Source of the DNA: Photobacterium kagoshimensis
GTDB lineage: Bacteria; Pseudomonadota; Gammaproteobacteria; Enterobacterales; Vibrionaceae
Assembly (NCBI RefSeq): GCF_050337045.1
Contig: NZ_JAKJSO010000018.1
Location: forward strand, 1-64,000
Reading direction: 5' to 3'
DNA length: 64,000 bases
Below, piece by piece: positions 33,808-43,360 of this stretch. Position 1 is the first letter of the stretch. The number at the start of each line of letters is the position of its first letter. The notes under the pieces are model-generated. The model ran no database searches and was not told the DNA's origin. It saw only the letters and a program-made list of their open reading frames with translations. The translations under genes were made by a program, and so were the position numbers.

Positions 33808-34956
33808 ATGGCTTCAACAAAACAATACCTTGCACGTAATCCGTGGATAATCTCTATTCTGATTTTAGTCATAATAGGTGTGTGGTTAATCAGTGGCATA
33901 ATAACGACTCAGAATGAACCACCAGCTAATGCATTATCACATAGTAATAGCCAACAGACGGCACCACTTGCCAAAGTTGTTGTTAGCAAGGTTACAGCAC
34001 AGCCCGTTACTCGTACGGTCTCTTTATATGGACGAACAGCACCAGACAGAAAGGCGACACTCGGCGCTGAAGTTTCGGGGAATGTCGAACAACTTCTGAT
34101 TCGCAAAGGTCAGTTTGTCAAAAAAGGGCAAGCTTTAGTCCAACTCAATAAAGCCGACCGAGAGCTACAACTTCAGCGCGCCCTCGCCTTATTGTCTGTT
34201 CGGAGTAAAGAATTCAACGCTGCTAAATCATTGCGTGAACGTGGCCTACAAGGTGAGGTCGCACTGAGCAGAGCACAGGCAGGCTTAGTAGAAGCCAAAG
34301 CTACCGTTAAAAATCTAGAACTCGCACTCAGCAATACCACTGTGACGGCGCCTTTTGATGGCATCGTTAACATTTTACATGTCGAGCAAGGTGATTATCT
34401 CGGTATTGGTGACCCTATTGCTAATGTTGTTGACTTAAACCCACTCGTGATCATCGCAGATGTGAGTGAGCGTCATATCCAAAGTATCCACCATGGTCAG
34501 CAGGCGATTATCACTTTATCTACTGGATTAACGCTCGATGCGAAACTGCGCTATAAAGCCAGTATCGCCGCAGAGACTACCAATACTTTCCCTATTGAAT
34601 TAGAGGTCGCTAACCCGAACTCTAGCCTTGCTGCGGGTATTAGTGCTGAAGTCGATTTAATCCTTGATAGCCAATCGGCAATCAAAGTCACGCCATCCAT
34701 GTTGGCATTGGATGAAATAGGCAACCTAGGGATCAAAACATTAGTTGCAGACAACAAAGTCGCTTTCGCGCCCATTGCAATAGTTAAAGTCGAACCTGAC
34801 GGCGTCTGGCTTGGTGGCTTAGGTGAACAAGTGAATGTCATCACCGTTGGACAAGGCTTTGTTCGCAATGGTGATACCGTGATTCCTATTGACGCAGCTC
34901 CTGATCAGGGAGTTCCAACCACCATAAATCAAGCTAAGCAGGCAGGTGGTGAATAA
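33808..34956 (+). CDS. RND efflux periplasmic adaptor (membrane fusion protein)
   Basis: A 382-residue adaptor linking an inner-membrane RND pump to an outer-membrane channel. The N-terminal 'IISILILVIIGVWLISGI' is a membrane anchor; no lipobox is seen, so it is not a lipoprotein. Then come the barrel-sandwich lipoyl half ('LGAEVSGNVEQLLIRKGQFVKKGQALVQL'), a short helical hairpin (~110-150), the return lipoyl half ('NTTVTAPFDGIVNILHVEQGDYLGIGDPI') and the beta-barrel. It overlaps the pump gene by one base (TAATG), so the two are co-translated. No TolC homologue or regulator is adjacent. Substrates are unknown. Confidence 0.88.
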   Translation: MASTKQYLARNPWIISILILVIIGVWLISGIITTQNEPPANALSHSNSQQTAPLAKVVVSKVTAQPVTRTVSLYGRTAPDRKATLGAEVSGNVEQLLIRKGQFVKKGQALVQLNKADRELQLQRALALLSVRSKEFNAAKSLRERGLQGEVALSRAQAGLVEAKATVKNLELALSNTTVTAPFDGIVNILHVEQGDYLGIGDPIANVVDLNPLVIIADVSERHIQSIHHGQQAIITLSTGLTLDAKLRYKASIAAETTNTFPIELEVANPNSSLAAGISAEVDLILDSQSAIKVTPSMLALDEIGNLGIKTLVADNKVAFAPIAIVKVEPDGVWLGGLGEQVNVITVGQGFVRNGDTVIPIDAAPDQGVPTTINQAKQAGGE

Positions 34957-37900
34957 TGTTTGGAATAATAGAAGCTGCGCTTAGTCGATCACGCACCGTA
35001 ATAACATTATTAATACTGATTCTGCTTGCAGGGGCGGCGATGTATCGCGCTATTCCCAAAGAATCAAACCCAGATATTACGATTCCTATTATCTATGTGT
35101 CTGTTTCACACCAAGGGATAAGCCCTGAAGATTCTGAGCGCTTACTGGTACGCCCGTTAGAGAAAGAACTGCAATCTATCGAAGGTGTAAAAGAGATGAC
35201 AGCCACAGCCTCCGAAGGCCACGCATCGGTCGTACTCGAATTTAATGCGGGTTCTGATTTAGAAGGTGCGCTCACGGATGTGCGTGAAGCAGTTGATATT
35301 GCCAAAGTGAAACTACCCGATGACAGCGATGAACCAACCGTTAATGAAATAACGCTTGCAGGTGAAGAGCCCGTACTCTCTATGGTGTTATACGGTACAG
35401 TGCCTGAACGCACCACCATTCAAATAGCCCGTCAACTCCAAGATAAACTCGAAAGCTACCGCCAAGTATTAGAAGTAGAGATCGCCGGTGATCGTGAAGA
35501 CGTGGTCGAGATCCTCGTTGAACCTTTATTAATGGAAAGCTACGGCTTGGATCAAAACGATGTCTTTAACCTAGTCTCTCGCAATAACCGCGTGGTAGCT
35601 GCAGGTTTTATTGATAGCGGCTATGGTCGATTCTCAGTCAAAGTACCATCGGTCTTTGATTCACTCAAAGACATTCTCGAATTACCGATCAAAGTCGATG
35701 GCAGCAAAGTCGTCACCTTTGGTGATATAGCAACTGTCCGCCGTGCCTTTCGAGATGCCAGCAGTTTTGCTCGGCTCAATGGTCAACCTGCCATTGTTTT
35801 AGATATAAAAAAACGCGCGGGTGAAAACATTATAGAAACCGTTGAAGTGGTTAAAGCGGTTGTTGCCGAAGCGCAAAAATTACCCGAGTGGCCTGATAAT
35901 TTATTGGTGGAATACACCCTCGATGGCTCTAAAGATGTTCAGATGATGCTGAACGATCTTCAAAACAATATCTTATCTGCGATTATCTTAGTTGTAGTAG
36001 TTATTATCGCCATACTCGGTTCGCGTACAGCCCTGCTTGTCGGTATTTCAATTCCAGGTTCATTTCTTACTGGTCTATTGGTTCTTGCTATCAGCGGATT
36101 AACCGTCAATATCATCGTATTGTTCTCATTAATCATGGCTGTTGGCATGCTGGTTGATGGCGCTATCGTGGTAACAGAGTATGCTGAACGGCGGATGCAA
36201 GAAAACATCCCACGTAAACAAGCTTATCGCGAAGCGGCAAGGCGTATGGCGTGGCCGATCACGGCATCAACCGCCACAACGTTAGCCGCCTTCGGTCCAC
36301 TACTGTTTTGGCCAGATACCACCGGCGAGTTCATGCGTTATCTGCCACTGACGTTAATTGCGACATTAACGGCATCACTCGTCATGGCGTTAATTTTTGT
36401 ACCAGTACTTGGCAGTGTAATTGGTCGCCCTCAATACACGAGTAAGGCGGTCCAGCAACGTAAAATTGCGGTTGAAAATGGCGATTTTTCGCAAGCCGTT
36501 GGCCTCACCAAGCTGTATTTAAACAGCCTTGCTATTGCCATTAAGCACCCTCTTAAAATACTCCTGTCTGCATTTGTGCTAGCGGGTGTTATTGGCTATA
36601 GCTACAGTGTGGCCGGTTTAGGCGCGGTATTCTTCCCAGAGGTTGACCCACCCCACTTCAGCTTGAAAGCACGATCACATGGCGATCTTTCGATCTATGA
36701 GAAAGATGCACTGATGAAAACCATTGAAGCTAGAGTCATGAATACGGAAGGCATCAGCAGCATTTACACTAAAACAGGCGGTGATGACGAAATTGGCCGC
36801 ATTCAATTTAATCCACTTGATTGGCAATATCGGCCACCGATCACCGAGATCATTGCCAACCTACGCAATAAAACCAAGGATCTGGCAGGAGTCGAATTAG
36901 AATTTAAATTCCCTGAAGCGGGTCCACCTAACGAACACGATCTGATCATCGAAATTACTGCCCGTGATAACGAGGAAATGACGCCAGCCGTTACTGCCGT
37001 CCGTCAATGGTTAGAATCTCAACCTGCATTTACCAATATTTCCGATACAGGTAACAAACCAGGGATTGATTGGGAAATCAAAATCAACCGCGATGATGCA
37101 GCCCGTTTTGGCGCAGATGCAACACTGGTTGGTAATACCGTTCAGTTCGTGACAAACGGCTTAAAAATAGGGGAATACCTGCCCGATGATACCGATGACG
37201 AAGTCGATATTTTGGTTCGCTATCCTAAAACCGAGCGAGACATTGGCCGTTTTGATGAACTGAGAGTCAAAACCCAGTATGGCTTGATCCCAATGACTAA
37301 CTTTGCAAAAGTGAAACCCTCTCCCAAACAAAACAGCATCCATCACATAGGCGGCAAGCGCGTACTGGAAGTCAAAGCGGATATGGCAACAGGCTATAAC
37401 CTCAGCCTTGAACTCCCCAAAGTTGAAGCCGCATTAGCTGGGTTACCGCTAGGAAAAAGTGTGCAAGTTGCACTTCGCGGACAAAATGAAGAACAAGATA
37501 ACTCCTCTAAGTTCTTACAGTCGGCTTTCTTGGTCGCACTTGCTGTTATGGGGTTAATCTTAGTCACTCAATTTAACAGCTTTTACCAAGCCTTATTAAT
37601 TTTAAGTGCGGTGTTGTTCTCGACTGCTGGTGTATTCCTTGGCTTACTGATCTTCCAACGTCCATTTGGCATTATCATGTCTGGTATTGGCGTGATTGCG
37701 CTGGCAGGTATTGTGGTAAATAACAATATTGTACTGATCGATACTTACAACCAACTGCGTAAGAAAGGATACGATAAAGTTAACGCTATCATGCACACTG
37801 GCGCGCAACGTTTACGGCCAGTATTACTGACAACAATAACGACGATCCTTGGCTTGATGCCTATGGTGCTCGAAATGAATATCGACCTAATAAACCGTAA

Positions 37901-38183
37901 AGTCGAATTTGGTGCCCCGAGCACTCAATGGTGGTCTCAGTTAGCAACCGCTATTGCGGGCGGCTTAGCCTTTGCAACGTTATTAACGCTTATCCTTACA
38001 CCTTGTCTATTGATGCTGGGTCGAGAGAAAAATAAACCTTCCTCTTCGCATCGTACAGACACCTCTTACCCATACAATAACAGCGTTCCCGTACACCAAA
38101 ATCATGCCACCAGCAGTATGATTAACCAAATAAACGGATTGGAAAGTCCACCTCGGAAACAACTCGATACAGAGCTAACGTAA
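34956..38183 (+). CDS. RND-family efflux pump (HAE1-type inner-membrane transporter)
   Basis: A 1075-residue proton-driven pump. It has the RND plan: TM1 near the N-terminus ('VITLLILILLAGAAMYRAIP'), a large periplasmic loop, TM2-6 (~335-475), a second periplasmic loop and TM8-12 at the end. The early 'KESNPDITIPIIYVSVSHQGISPEDSE' and the helix-4 'MAVGMLVDGAIVVTEYAERRM' are characteristic; 'GMLVDGAIVV' holds the proton-relay aspartate. A polar ~50-residue C-terminal tail ('PSSSHRTDTSYPYNNS') is unusual. Heavy-metal pump signatures are not evident, so drugs, bile or organic acids are the likelier substrates. Confidence 0.9.
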   Translation: MFGIIEAALSRSRTVITLLILILLAGAAMYRAIPKESNPDITIPIIYVSVSHQGISPEDSERLLVRPLEKELQSIEGVKEMTATASEGHASVVLEFNAGSDLEGALTDVREAVDIAKVKLPDDSDEPTVNEITLAGEEPVLSMVLYGTVPERTTIQIARQLQDKLESYRQVLEVEIAGDREDVVEILVEPLLMESYGLDQNDVFNLVSRNNRVVAAGFIDSGYGRFSVKVPSVFDSLKDILELPIKVDGSKVVTFGDIATVRRAFRDASSFARLNGQPAIVLDIKKRAGENIIETVEVVKAVVAEAQKLPEWPDNLLVEYTLDGSKDVQMMLNDLQNNILSAIILVVVVIIAILGSRTALLVGISIPGSFLTGLLVLAISGLTVNIIVLFSLIMAVGMLVDGAIVVTEYAERRMQENIPRKQAYREAARRMAWPITASTATTLAAFGPLLFWPDTTGEFMRYLPLTLIATLTASLVMALIFVPVLGSVIGRPQYTSKAVQQRKIAVENGDFSQAVGLTKLYLNSLAIAIKHPLKILLSAFVLAGVIGYSYSVAGLGAVFFPEVDPPHFSLKARSHGDLSIYEKDALMKTIEARVMNTEGISSIYTKTGGDDEIGRIQFNPLDWQYRPPITEIIANLRNKTKDLAGVELEFKFPEAGPPNEHDLIIEITARDNEEMTPAVTAVRQWLESQPAFTNISDTGNKPGIDWEIKINRDDAARFGADATLVGNTVQFVTNGLKIGEYLPDDTDDEVDILVRYPKTERDIGRFDELRVKTQYGLIPMTNFAKVKPSPKQNSIHHIGGKRVLEVKADMATGYNLSLELPKVEAALAGLPLGKSVQVALRGQNEEQDNSSKFLQSAFLVALAVMGLILVTQFNSFYQALLILSAVLFSTAGVFLGLLIFQRPFGIIMSGIGVIALAGIVVNNNIVLIDTYNQLRKKGYDKVNAIMHTGAQRLRPVLLTTITTILGLMPMVLEMNIDLINRKVEFGAPSTQWWSQLATAIAGGLAFATLLTLILTPCLLMLGREKNKPSSSHRTDTSYPYNNSVPVHQNHATSSMINQINGLESPPRKQLDTELT

Positions 38184-38200
38184 AAATGATTTCGTTCATG

Positions 38201-38236
38201 AAAAAAGCCAGCATTCAATATGCTGGCTTCTCTTTA
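38201..38236. terminator. Bidirectional terminator between the RND pump and hutZ
   Basis: Nine-base arms AGCCAGCAT / ATGCTGGCT (38206-38214 / 38220-38228) with A-rich and T-rich flanks. It serves convergent operons. Confidence 0.8.
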
Positions 38237-38270
38237 TAAGATCTTGTCTTTTAGGATGAGAGGCTGAGCT

Positions 38271-38828
38271 TTATAACGCTTCGGTCGGTGTTTCCACTTC
38301 ACTGCCATCTTTAATACGACGGTGACCTTCTGTCAGGTGAACAAAATCAACCAAATCATCACTTGAAACTTGGAACGCTTGACCAAAACCTTTCACAAAT
38401 AAGCCTTGCGTCGGTGCAAGGCGGAACATAGTAAAATCTTCCAAACCGCTTAAACCATCAACAATGTCGCCAAATCGCGCCTTCAAACTCGATACCGCTT
38501 CGAGCCAAACCTCGCTTTGACGCTCAACAACAGAGACATCCGCTTCGAACGTTAAACGCTTACGTGCGTATAATGTTTTAGACGTCGCTTCATCTTCAAT
38601 CATCATTAACGACACTTGTGGATTTTCAAGTAAGTTACGTGCGTGGCGCGCAATTTGGCTAATCAATACGTAATAACCATCGTCCAAGAGTGCAAATGGC
38701 GCATAGCTAACATTTGGTTTGCCGTTCGCATCTACCGTAGCAAGTTGTACTGTTTGGCACGCCTCGCGAAATGCTTTAATTTCTGGGCCTAAACGATTTT
38801 GTAAACGCGCTTGTTTTACCTGATTCAT
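38271..38828 (-). CDS. hutZ: Heme utilisation protein HutZ
   Basis: A 185-residue protein of the split-barrel (pyridoxamine-phosphate-oxidase-like) fold. In V. cholerae HutZ binds heme and degrades it with release of iron. The barrel is seen in 'VQLATVDANGKPNVSYAPFALLDDGYYVLIS' and 'RHARNLLENPQVSLMMIEDE'. The C-terminal 'LTEGHRRI' carries a histidine (residue 169) at the position expected for the heme ligand. A strong AGGAG precedes the ATG. It is the last gene of hutW-hutX-hutZ, 126 bases after hutX, and ends at a shared bidirectional terminator. Confidence 0.92.
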   Translation of the reverse strand: MNQVKQARLQNRLGPEIKAFREACQTVQLATVDANGKPNVSYAPFALLDDGYYVLISQIARHARNLLENPQVSLMMIEDEATSKTLYARKRLTFEADVSVVERQSEVWLEAVSSLKARFGDIVDGLSGLEDFTMFRLAPTQGLFVKGFGQAFQVSSDDLVDFVHLTEGHRRIKDGSEVETPTEAL

Positions 38829-38954
38829 CCTATTCTCCTAATCATTATTATATTTCCTAACAGCTCCCTTATGAGCTAACAGAACGGCTGACTTTCGTTC
38901 TTATTGGAAGGTGCTGTCGGATTGATTATCTTAGTCTTTATTCGTGCTCTGGTT

Positions 38955-39539
38955 TTAGACGTACTTTTGTTTTAATTGTTCAAATTTCTCAATCTGCTCA
39001 GGGAACAGCTGACGCTTTTTATCTCGGCCTAAATACACTTTGAATACACATTCGCCTTGCTCAGCAAAGAATCCAATGAAGTAACTTTCTTGCCCCATAA
39101 ATTCTTTGTTAACCAATGCAATATTGGTCACTAAATCTAAGCGAAGGTGACCATGCATTTCGCCTTCTTTACCCATTAAGTTATAGTAACCACGCGCTTC
39201 TTTACCTTTAGGGAAAGGGGCTTTTACTTCAAAAATAGATCCCATGGAATGGACAATGCTCGTTACTGGGCCCCACGATGGTAACTCTTCTAAAATCGCT
39301 TTAGCATTTTCACCTGCAAGGCGTACAACCAATTCCTCAGGGAAGGCAAAAACCACTTCGCCTTCAGTAAGGTTCAATTGCTGAGCAATCGCACCTGCAT
39401 GTAATTTTGGATCCGCGTTTAGAATTTCACTAACTTGAGACTTCACGTTTTCAAATGTTGAAGATGCGTACACAGCGTTCTCTCTATTATATTTGTTGAA
39501 TTCATCGACCAAGGACAAACCGTACTTAGCTCTTGCCAT
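38955..39539 (-). CDS. hutX: Heme-handling protein HutX (ChuX family)
   Basis: A 194-residue cytoplasmic heme-binding protein that is thought to deliver heme to HutZ. The core shows 'LPSWGPVTSIVHSMGSIFEVKAPFPKGKEARGYYNLMG' and 'MHGHLRLD', which are conserved in HutX/ChuX. The N-terminal ~30 residues ('RAKYGLSLVDEFNKYNR') extend beyond the usual HutX start; a GTG before 'KSQVSEILN' would give the normal ~160-residue length. Neither start has a clear Shine-Dalgarno sequence, so the extension may be an over-call. It lies 79 bases after hutW. Confidence 0.88.
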   Translation of the reverse strand: MARAKYGLSLVDEFNKYNRENAVYASSTFENVKSQVSEILNADPKLHAGAIAQQLNLTEGEVVFAFPEELVVRLAGENAKAILEELPSWGPVTSIVHSMGSIFEVKAPFPKGKEARGYYNLMGKEGEMHGHLRLDLVTNIALVNKEFMGQESYFIGFFAEQGECVFKVYLGRDKKRQLFPEQIEKFEQLKQKYV

Positions 39540-39618
39540 TACAGGTTGTTATTACAGCTTGTCGTGTTTGATTCTGATCTAAAGCAAGTCAGAACTGTTC
39601 GAACAAGCCTCCATAAAA

Positions 39619-40998
39619 CTATGCGGCTTGCTGATAAGTCGTTTGTTGAGCAATTTTCATCATACCTTGAGCTAATGTGACCGCCCAAAACTGCCCTGCC
39701 AGCGTTAACGATAGATAGTCATCTTCAAGAATAACTAATCCATTTGTTTGCCATGCTGTAAATAAGGGTAAACAAGCTTCAAATACATCGTATTGCGCCG
39801 CGCTTTGTAACTGCGTTCGGGAAAGTACACCACGATCAAAGCTAGCCTTGATGATCGAATTGATAACAGCATTGGCTGGTGTTTGAGTCATCATCGCAAC
39901 GGGTGTTTCACCAGCTTTAATTGCTCCAATGTACGCGTCAAGAGTGCGGTGCTGCATAAACCCATAGCCGCCAACATTACCACCAGCACCCGCCCCTAAC
40001 GGTAGGACTTCAGCCGAGGTTTTTGCCAAGCTGTTATAAACGCTACGCTCACGGTTATCCCGTGCCCAATGGTTAACACTGAGGCGACGTAAATGGTGTT
40101 TATCCATAAACGCACAGCCTTGTTCAAACATGGTGGCTTTCGTAGCTGTTTCCGCAGGATGTGGAAGTTTGCCTTGCTCTATCATGCCTTTCATTGGGGT
40201 TCCCCCCATCTCAATCAGCTGGTAAAGATCGACGCCATGCGCTCCACTTTCTAAGAAGTCAGCCAAGTCTTGTTGCCATACGTCTACATCTTGATATGGC
40301 AAGCCATATAGCAGGTCAATAACAATAGGTGCCGCGTCTGATGCACTTAATGCTTGGATACGTTCTAACACATCTTCACGATCATCTAATCGCTTCGCTT
40401 TACGACGAACTTGGCTATTAAAGCTCTGCACACCAAACGAAAATCGGTTGAATCCGCCTTCTAATGCAGAATCAAACAACTCATCACTAAACCGATTGAT
40501 ACGCCCTTCTAAGGTGAGCTCACAATCTGTCGTTAATGGAAAATGACGACGGATCATCTCACCCAAGGTTTTAATCTGTGCGGCGGTTAAATCTGTTGGC
40601 GTACCACCACCAATATAAACAGCATGGAATGGTGCCGCCTGCGTCCACGGCATTGCTGCTTTCACTTTTAGCTCTACCATCAGTGCTGCGAAATAGTCAT
40701 CTATTAGTTGCTGACTAGACGCATACTGGAAGAAGTTACAGTAAGTACAACGCACGCGACAAAAAGGAATATGAACATATAAACAACGCTTACCTAGCTG
40801 TTCAGGTACTTGCCTCAATACTTGCTGAGACACACTTTGATGCTGACTTTTATCTACGACCGTAGATTGACCTCCCGCATGTGCTGATTTTTTTTGTTGA
40901 AAAGCATAGCGTAATGGATCTGGGGTTGAGATACCTGTCACTTCAGGGATCAGTAACTCAGATACATCTAGGGAGACAGTTTCTTTTATTGGTTTCAT
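39619..40998 (-). CDS. hutW: Radical SAM heme utilisation protein HutW
   Basis: About 459 residues, a HemN-related radical SAM enzyme. The 4Fe-4S-binding CxxxCxxC appears as 'CRVRCTYC' (~80), preceded by 'CLYVHIPF' and followed by 'YIGGGTPTDL' (SAM binding). HutW/ChuW-type proteins take part in anaerobic heme breakdown; ChuW opens the porphyrin ring by a radical methyltransfer. The frame runs back to a TTG at 41034; the ATG at 40998 is chosen. It is first in the hutWXZ transcript and divergent from tonB, with a Fur-box-like site in between, so iron-controlled expression is expected. Confidence 0.9.
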   Translation of the reverse strand: MKPIKETVSLDVSELLIPEVTGISTPDPLRYAFQQKKSAHAGGQSTVVDKSQHQSVSQQVLRQVPEQLGKRCLYVHIPFCRVRCTYCNFFQYASSQQLIDDYFAALMVELKVKAAMPWTQAAPFHAVYIGGGTPTDLTAAQIKTLGEMIRRHFPLTTDCELTLEGRINRFSDELFDSALEGGFNRFSFGVQSFNSQVRRKAKRLDDREDVLERIQALSASDAAPIVIDLLYGLPYQDVDVWQQDLADFLESGAHGVDLYQLIEMGGTPMKGMIEQGKLPHPAETATKATMFEQGCAFMDKHHLRRLSVNHWARDNRERSVYNSLAKTSAEVLPLGAGAGGNVGGYGFMQHRTLDAYIGAIKAGETPVAMMTQTPANAVINSIIKASFDRGVLSRTQLQSAAQYDVFEACLPLFTAWQTNGLVILEDDYLSLTLAGQFWAVTLAQGMMKIAQQTTYQQAA

Positions 40999-41326
40999 AG
41001 CTTTTTGCTGGCAAACATCCAGCCTCTTTTGCAACGATCAGCGAGAGCAATCACTGAACAACACAATGCTAGCGACGGCTAGCCCATCATCAAATATCGA
41101 GAATTAACTTTCGTCGAGATTAAAAGCAAAACCTTAATTGATGCTTATGAGCACGTTTTGACGATACTTTCTTAGTGCAGCCACCCAATTGATAAGCCTT
41201 ATTCATTACTGCTAATAACAGCATCAAATTGCAGCTATACCATTGTTTTTATTTATATAAGCAAGTAATTGCCTTGTGGTCTGCCGTGTTTCTGAAAGCA
41301 TCATATTCAGAGTTAAATAATATTGC

Positions 41327-41345
41327 AAATGATAATTGATATTAT
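41327..41345. promoter_or_regulatory. Candidate Fur box between hutW and tonB
   Basis: AAATGATAATTGATATTAT resembles the Fur consensus GATAATGATAATCATTATC in 19 bases. It lies in the divergent promoter region of the heme operons, closer to tonB. Confidence 0.6.
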
Positions 41346-41453
41346 TCGTCTTTCGTGGATAATGATTTCAAATCTTGCTAAAAGCCACTTTTGACAATTC
41401 TGTTATTTACTTGGTTTGGCAGGGCAATCTTTCTCAGCGTGGTAGATGAAACC

Positions 41454-42206
41454 GTGAATACAAAACGATATTTACTTGCAGGTACGGCATCTGTTCTTTT
41501 TCATAGCCTAGTCTTCTCAGCGATTCCCAACACCATGGTTATGGCAATGCCTGTGGGTACTGAATCTACCCGCGTTTCATTAAATTTAGTGTCTGTTCCC
41601 CAACAAGCACCAAAACCGCAAATAATTGCTGAAGTTCCAGCTCCAACCAAAGCGGTAAAAGCCAAACCGAAAAAAGAAGTGAAAACCGAACAAAAACGTT
41701 TGGTCAAAAAGCCCAAAGTGACAGAAGAGCAAGCCGTTAAGCAACCGGTGACAAAAGATATTGTTAAAAAGGCAACACCCAAGAAAAAACCATCTGTCGT
41801 AAAAAAGGACACGGTGAAACCTGCAGAAAAAACAACCAAACCTAAAGAAGAAATGGTTAGTAAAGCGGATTCACAGCCTAAACCTGAAGTAAAAGCACAA
41901 GAGGCTGCAGGGGTAAATAGCCCTCCACAACTGATAAATAAGCCAAGCTTCAGTACACGCCCTAGCCCTGTTAGCTACCCGAAAATTGCAAAAAGACGCG
42001 GGCTTCAAGGCCAAGTCTTAGTTGAAGTATGGATTGATAGTTCAGGCAAACAAGTTAAACAAACATTAGTGAAGTCATCGGGTACAAATGTCCTCGACGA
42101 TGCCGCTCTATCAGCCATAAAACGCTGGCAGTTTTCTTCATATACCGTCGATGGGCAAGCTATTGCGCATCGTGTACAAATTCCTGTTCGTTTCAAGTTG
42201 GATTAA
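41454..42206 (+). CDS. tonB: TonB energy-transducing protein of the heme system
   Basis: About 250 residues. A single N-terminal membrane helix carries the SxxxH pattern ('SVLFHSLVFSA') that contacts ExbB-ExbD. It is followed by a long Lys/Pro-rich periplasmic linker (repeated KPK, PKKK, 'KPAEKTTKPKEE') and a C-terminal TonB domain ('SYPKIAKRRGLQGQVLVEVWID...VLDDAALSAIKRWQF'). It should energise HutA and other receptors. No ATG fits: in-frame candidates are TTG 41391, GTG 41439 and GTG 41454. The last gives a normal short basic N-terminus ('NTKRYLLAG') and is chosen. The stop is three bases before exbB. Confidence 0.9.
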   Translation: MNTKRYLLAGTASVLFHSLVFSAIPNTMVMAMPVGTESTRVSLNLVSVPQQAPKPQIIAEVPAPTKAVKAKPKKEVKTEQKRLVKKPKVTEEQAVKQPVTKDIVKKATPKKKPSVVKKDTVKPAEKTTKPKEEMVSKADSQPKPEVKAQEAAGVNSPPQLINKPSFSTRPSPVSYPKIAKRRGLQGQVLVEVWIDSSGKQVKQTLVKSSGTNVLDDAALSAIKRWQFSSYTVDGQAIAHRVQIPVRFKLD

Positions 42207-42209
42207 GAC

Positions 42210-42941
42210 ATGAACACCATCACAAGCTTTCAAGAACAATTTGGCCTAATGGCATGGCCGCTTTTTTTATGCTCAGCTATCACTTTAATGATTTTGCTGG
42301 AGCGTTTCATTCAAGTCTTACTCTGTACAGGCGTTGGCCATTCTAAAATCAATGCGATCTTGGCTAGACAAGACCGTCATAACCAACCACAGCTTGATCA
42401 ACTCGCAACCGATTTAAAGCAAAAAAGACCTCTGCTTTATAAAGGTGTGGCAATGCTAATTGCCCATCGTCATTTCGACAAAACATTGCGAGAAGATGCA
42501 GCCAGTATTTGGCTACAGCAAAAACGTAAACAGTTGCGTTCAGGGCTGCGCTTACTGGCACTGATTGGGGTTATCAGCCCATTACTTGGCTTATTAGGCA
42601 CAGTGCTTGGTCTGATTGATATGTTTAAGGGTATTGCAGCATCTACAGGTTCTGTCACACCTAACGATCTTGCCGACGGGCTCGGCCTTGCCATGCGCAC
42701 TACAGCCGCAGGCTTGATTATTGCCCTACCCGCTATTACTGGATCACAACTTCTAGGCGTTTGGGCTGACAGCATTACCTCTAAATTAGAGCACTCACTC
42801 AATCATTGTAACCTGTGGATTGAAGGCATTAACTTCCATACCTCAGATGATTCAGCTGCAACTGAAAGCGCTTCAATCACCGAAAGCTCTGCTGTAACCC
42901 AAACCGCAGCAGTGATGAATGGATCTAAGGTGCAACCATGA
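42210..42941 (+). CDS. exbB: ExbB proton-channel subunit
   Basis: A 243-residue MotA/TolQ/ExbB-family protein with three transmembrane helices: one near the N-terminus ('WPLFLCSAITLMILLERF') and a pair later ('LRLLALIGVISPLLGLLGTVLGLIDMF' and 'TTAAGLIIALPAI'). The 'SPLLGLLGTVLGLI...AMRTTAAGLIIALPA' block is the family signature. With ExbD it uses the proton gradient to drive TonB. The C-terminal tail is Ser/Thr-rich and unusual. It sits three bases after tonB and overlaps exbD by four bases. Confidence 0.93.
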   Translation: MNTITSFQEQFGLMAWPLFLCSAITLMILLERFIQVLLCTGVGHSKINAILARQDRHNQPQLDQLATDLKQKRPLLYKGVAMLIAHRHFDKTLREDAASIWLQQKRKQLRSGLRLLALIGVISPLLGLLGTVLGLIDMFKGIAASTGSVTPNDLADGLGLAMRTTAAGLIIALPAITGSQLLGVWADSITSKLEHSLNHCNLWIEGINFHTSDDSAATESASITESSAVTQTAAVMNGSKVQP

Positions 42942-43360
42942 TCCGAGCATCAAACACCTCATGGGACAGTGACGAACTCAAACCTGATCTTACGCCTTTA
43001 CTCGATATCATCTTCATTGTGATGGTGTTTTTATTACTGACAGCCAGTGTGAAACTGCAATCACTGGATGTGGAATTGCCGCAAACAAGTACCGAAGTGT
43101 TACAAGAAACTCATGCCGATCCCATTACGATCAACTTATTGGCAAAAGATCCCTACTGGGCTCTACAAGGTAAAGAAGCAAATAACTGGCAAAGCTTTAG
43201 CGTCAACTTATTAAAAGAAGTAAAAGCTAACCCTAAAAAACCCGTTGTTATTGGTGCAGATAAAGGCGCATCAGTCGAACACATGCTCAAGCTTTTGGCA
43301 CTATTGCAACAACATGAAATCAAAGCAACACAATTACTAATGGAAGAGGAAGCACAATGA
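42938..43360 (+). CDS. exbD: ExbD proton-channel subunit
   Basis: A 140-residue protein with one N-terminal transmembrane helix ('LLDIIFIVMVFLLLTASV'). It is preceded by 'DLTP' and carries the essential membrane aspartate, and a periplasmic domain follows. It pairs with ExbB in the TonB motor. The start codon overlaps the exbB stop (ATGA) and its own stop overlaps the hutB start (ATGA), which indicates translational coupling through this part of the operon. Confidence 0.92.
   Translation: MIRASNTSWDSDELKPDLTPLLDIIFIVMVFLLLTASVKLQSLDVELPQTSTEVLQETHADPITINLLAKDPYWALQGKEANNWQSFSVNLLKEVKANPKKPVVIGADKGASVEHMLKLLALLQQHEIKATQLLMEEEAQ

Noticed and set aside
34956..38183. Heavy-metal (CzcA-type) efflux pump
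   Set aside because: The membrane helix 4 motif and overall sequence are of the HAE1 type, and no metal-binding partner genes are adjacent.
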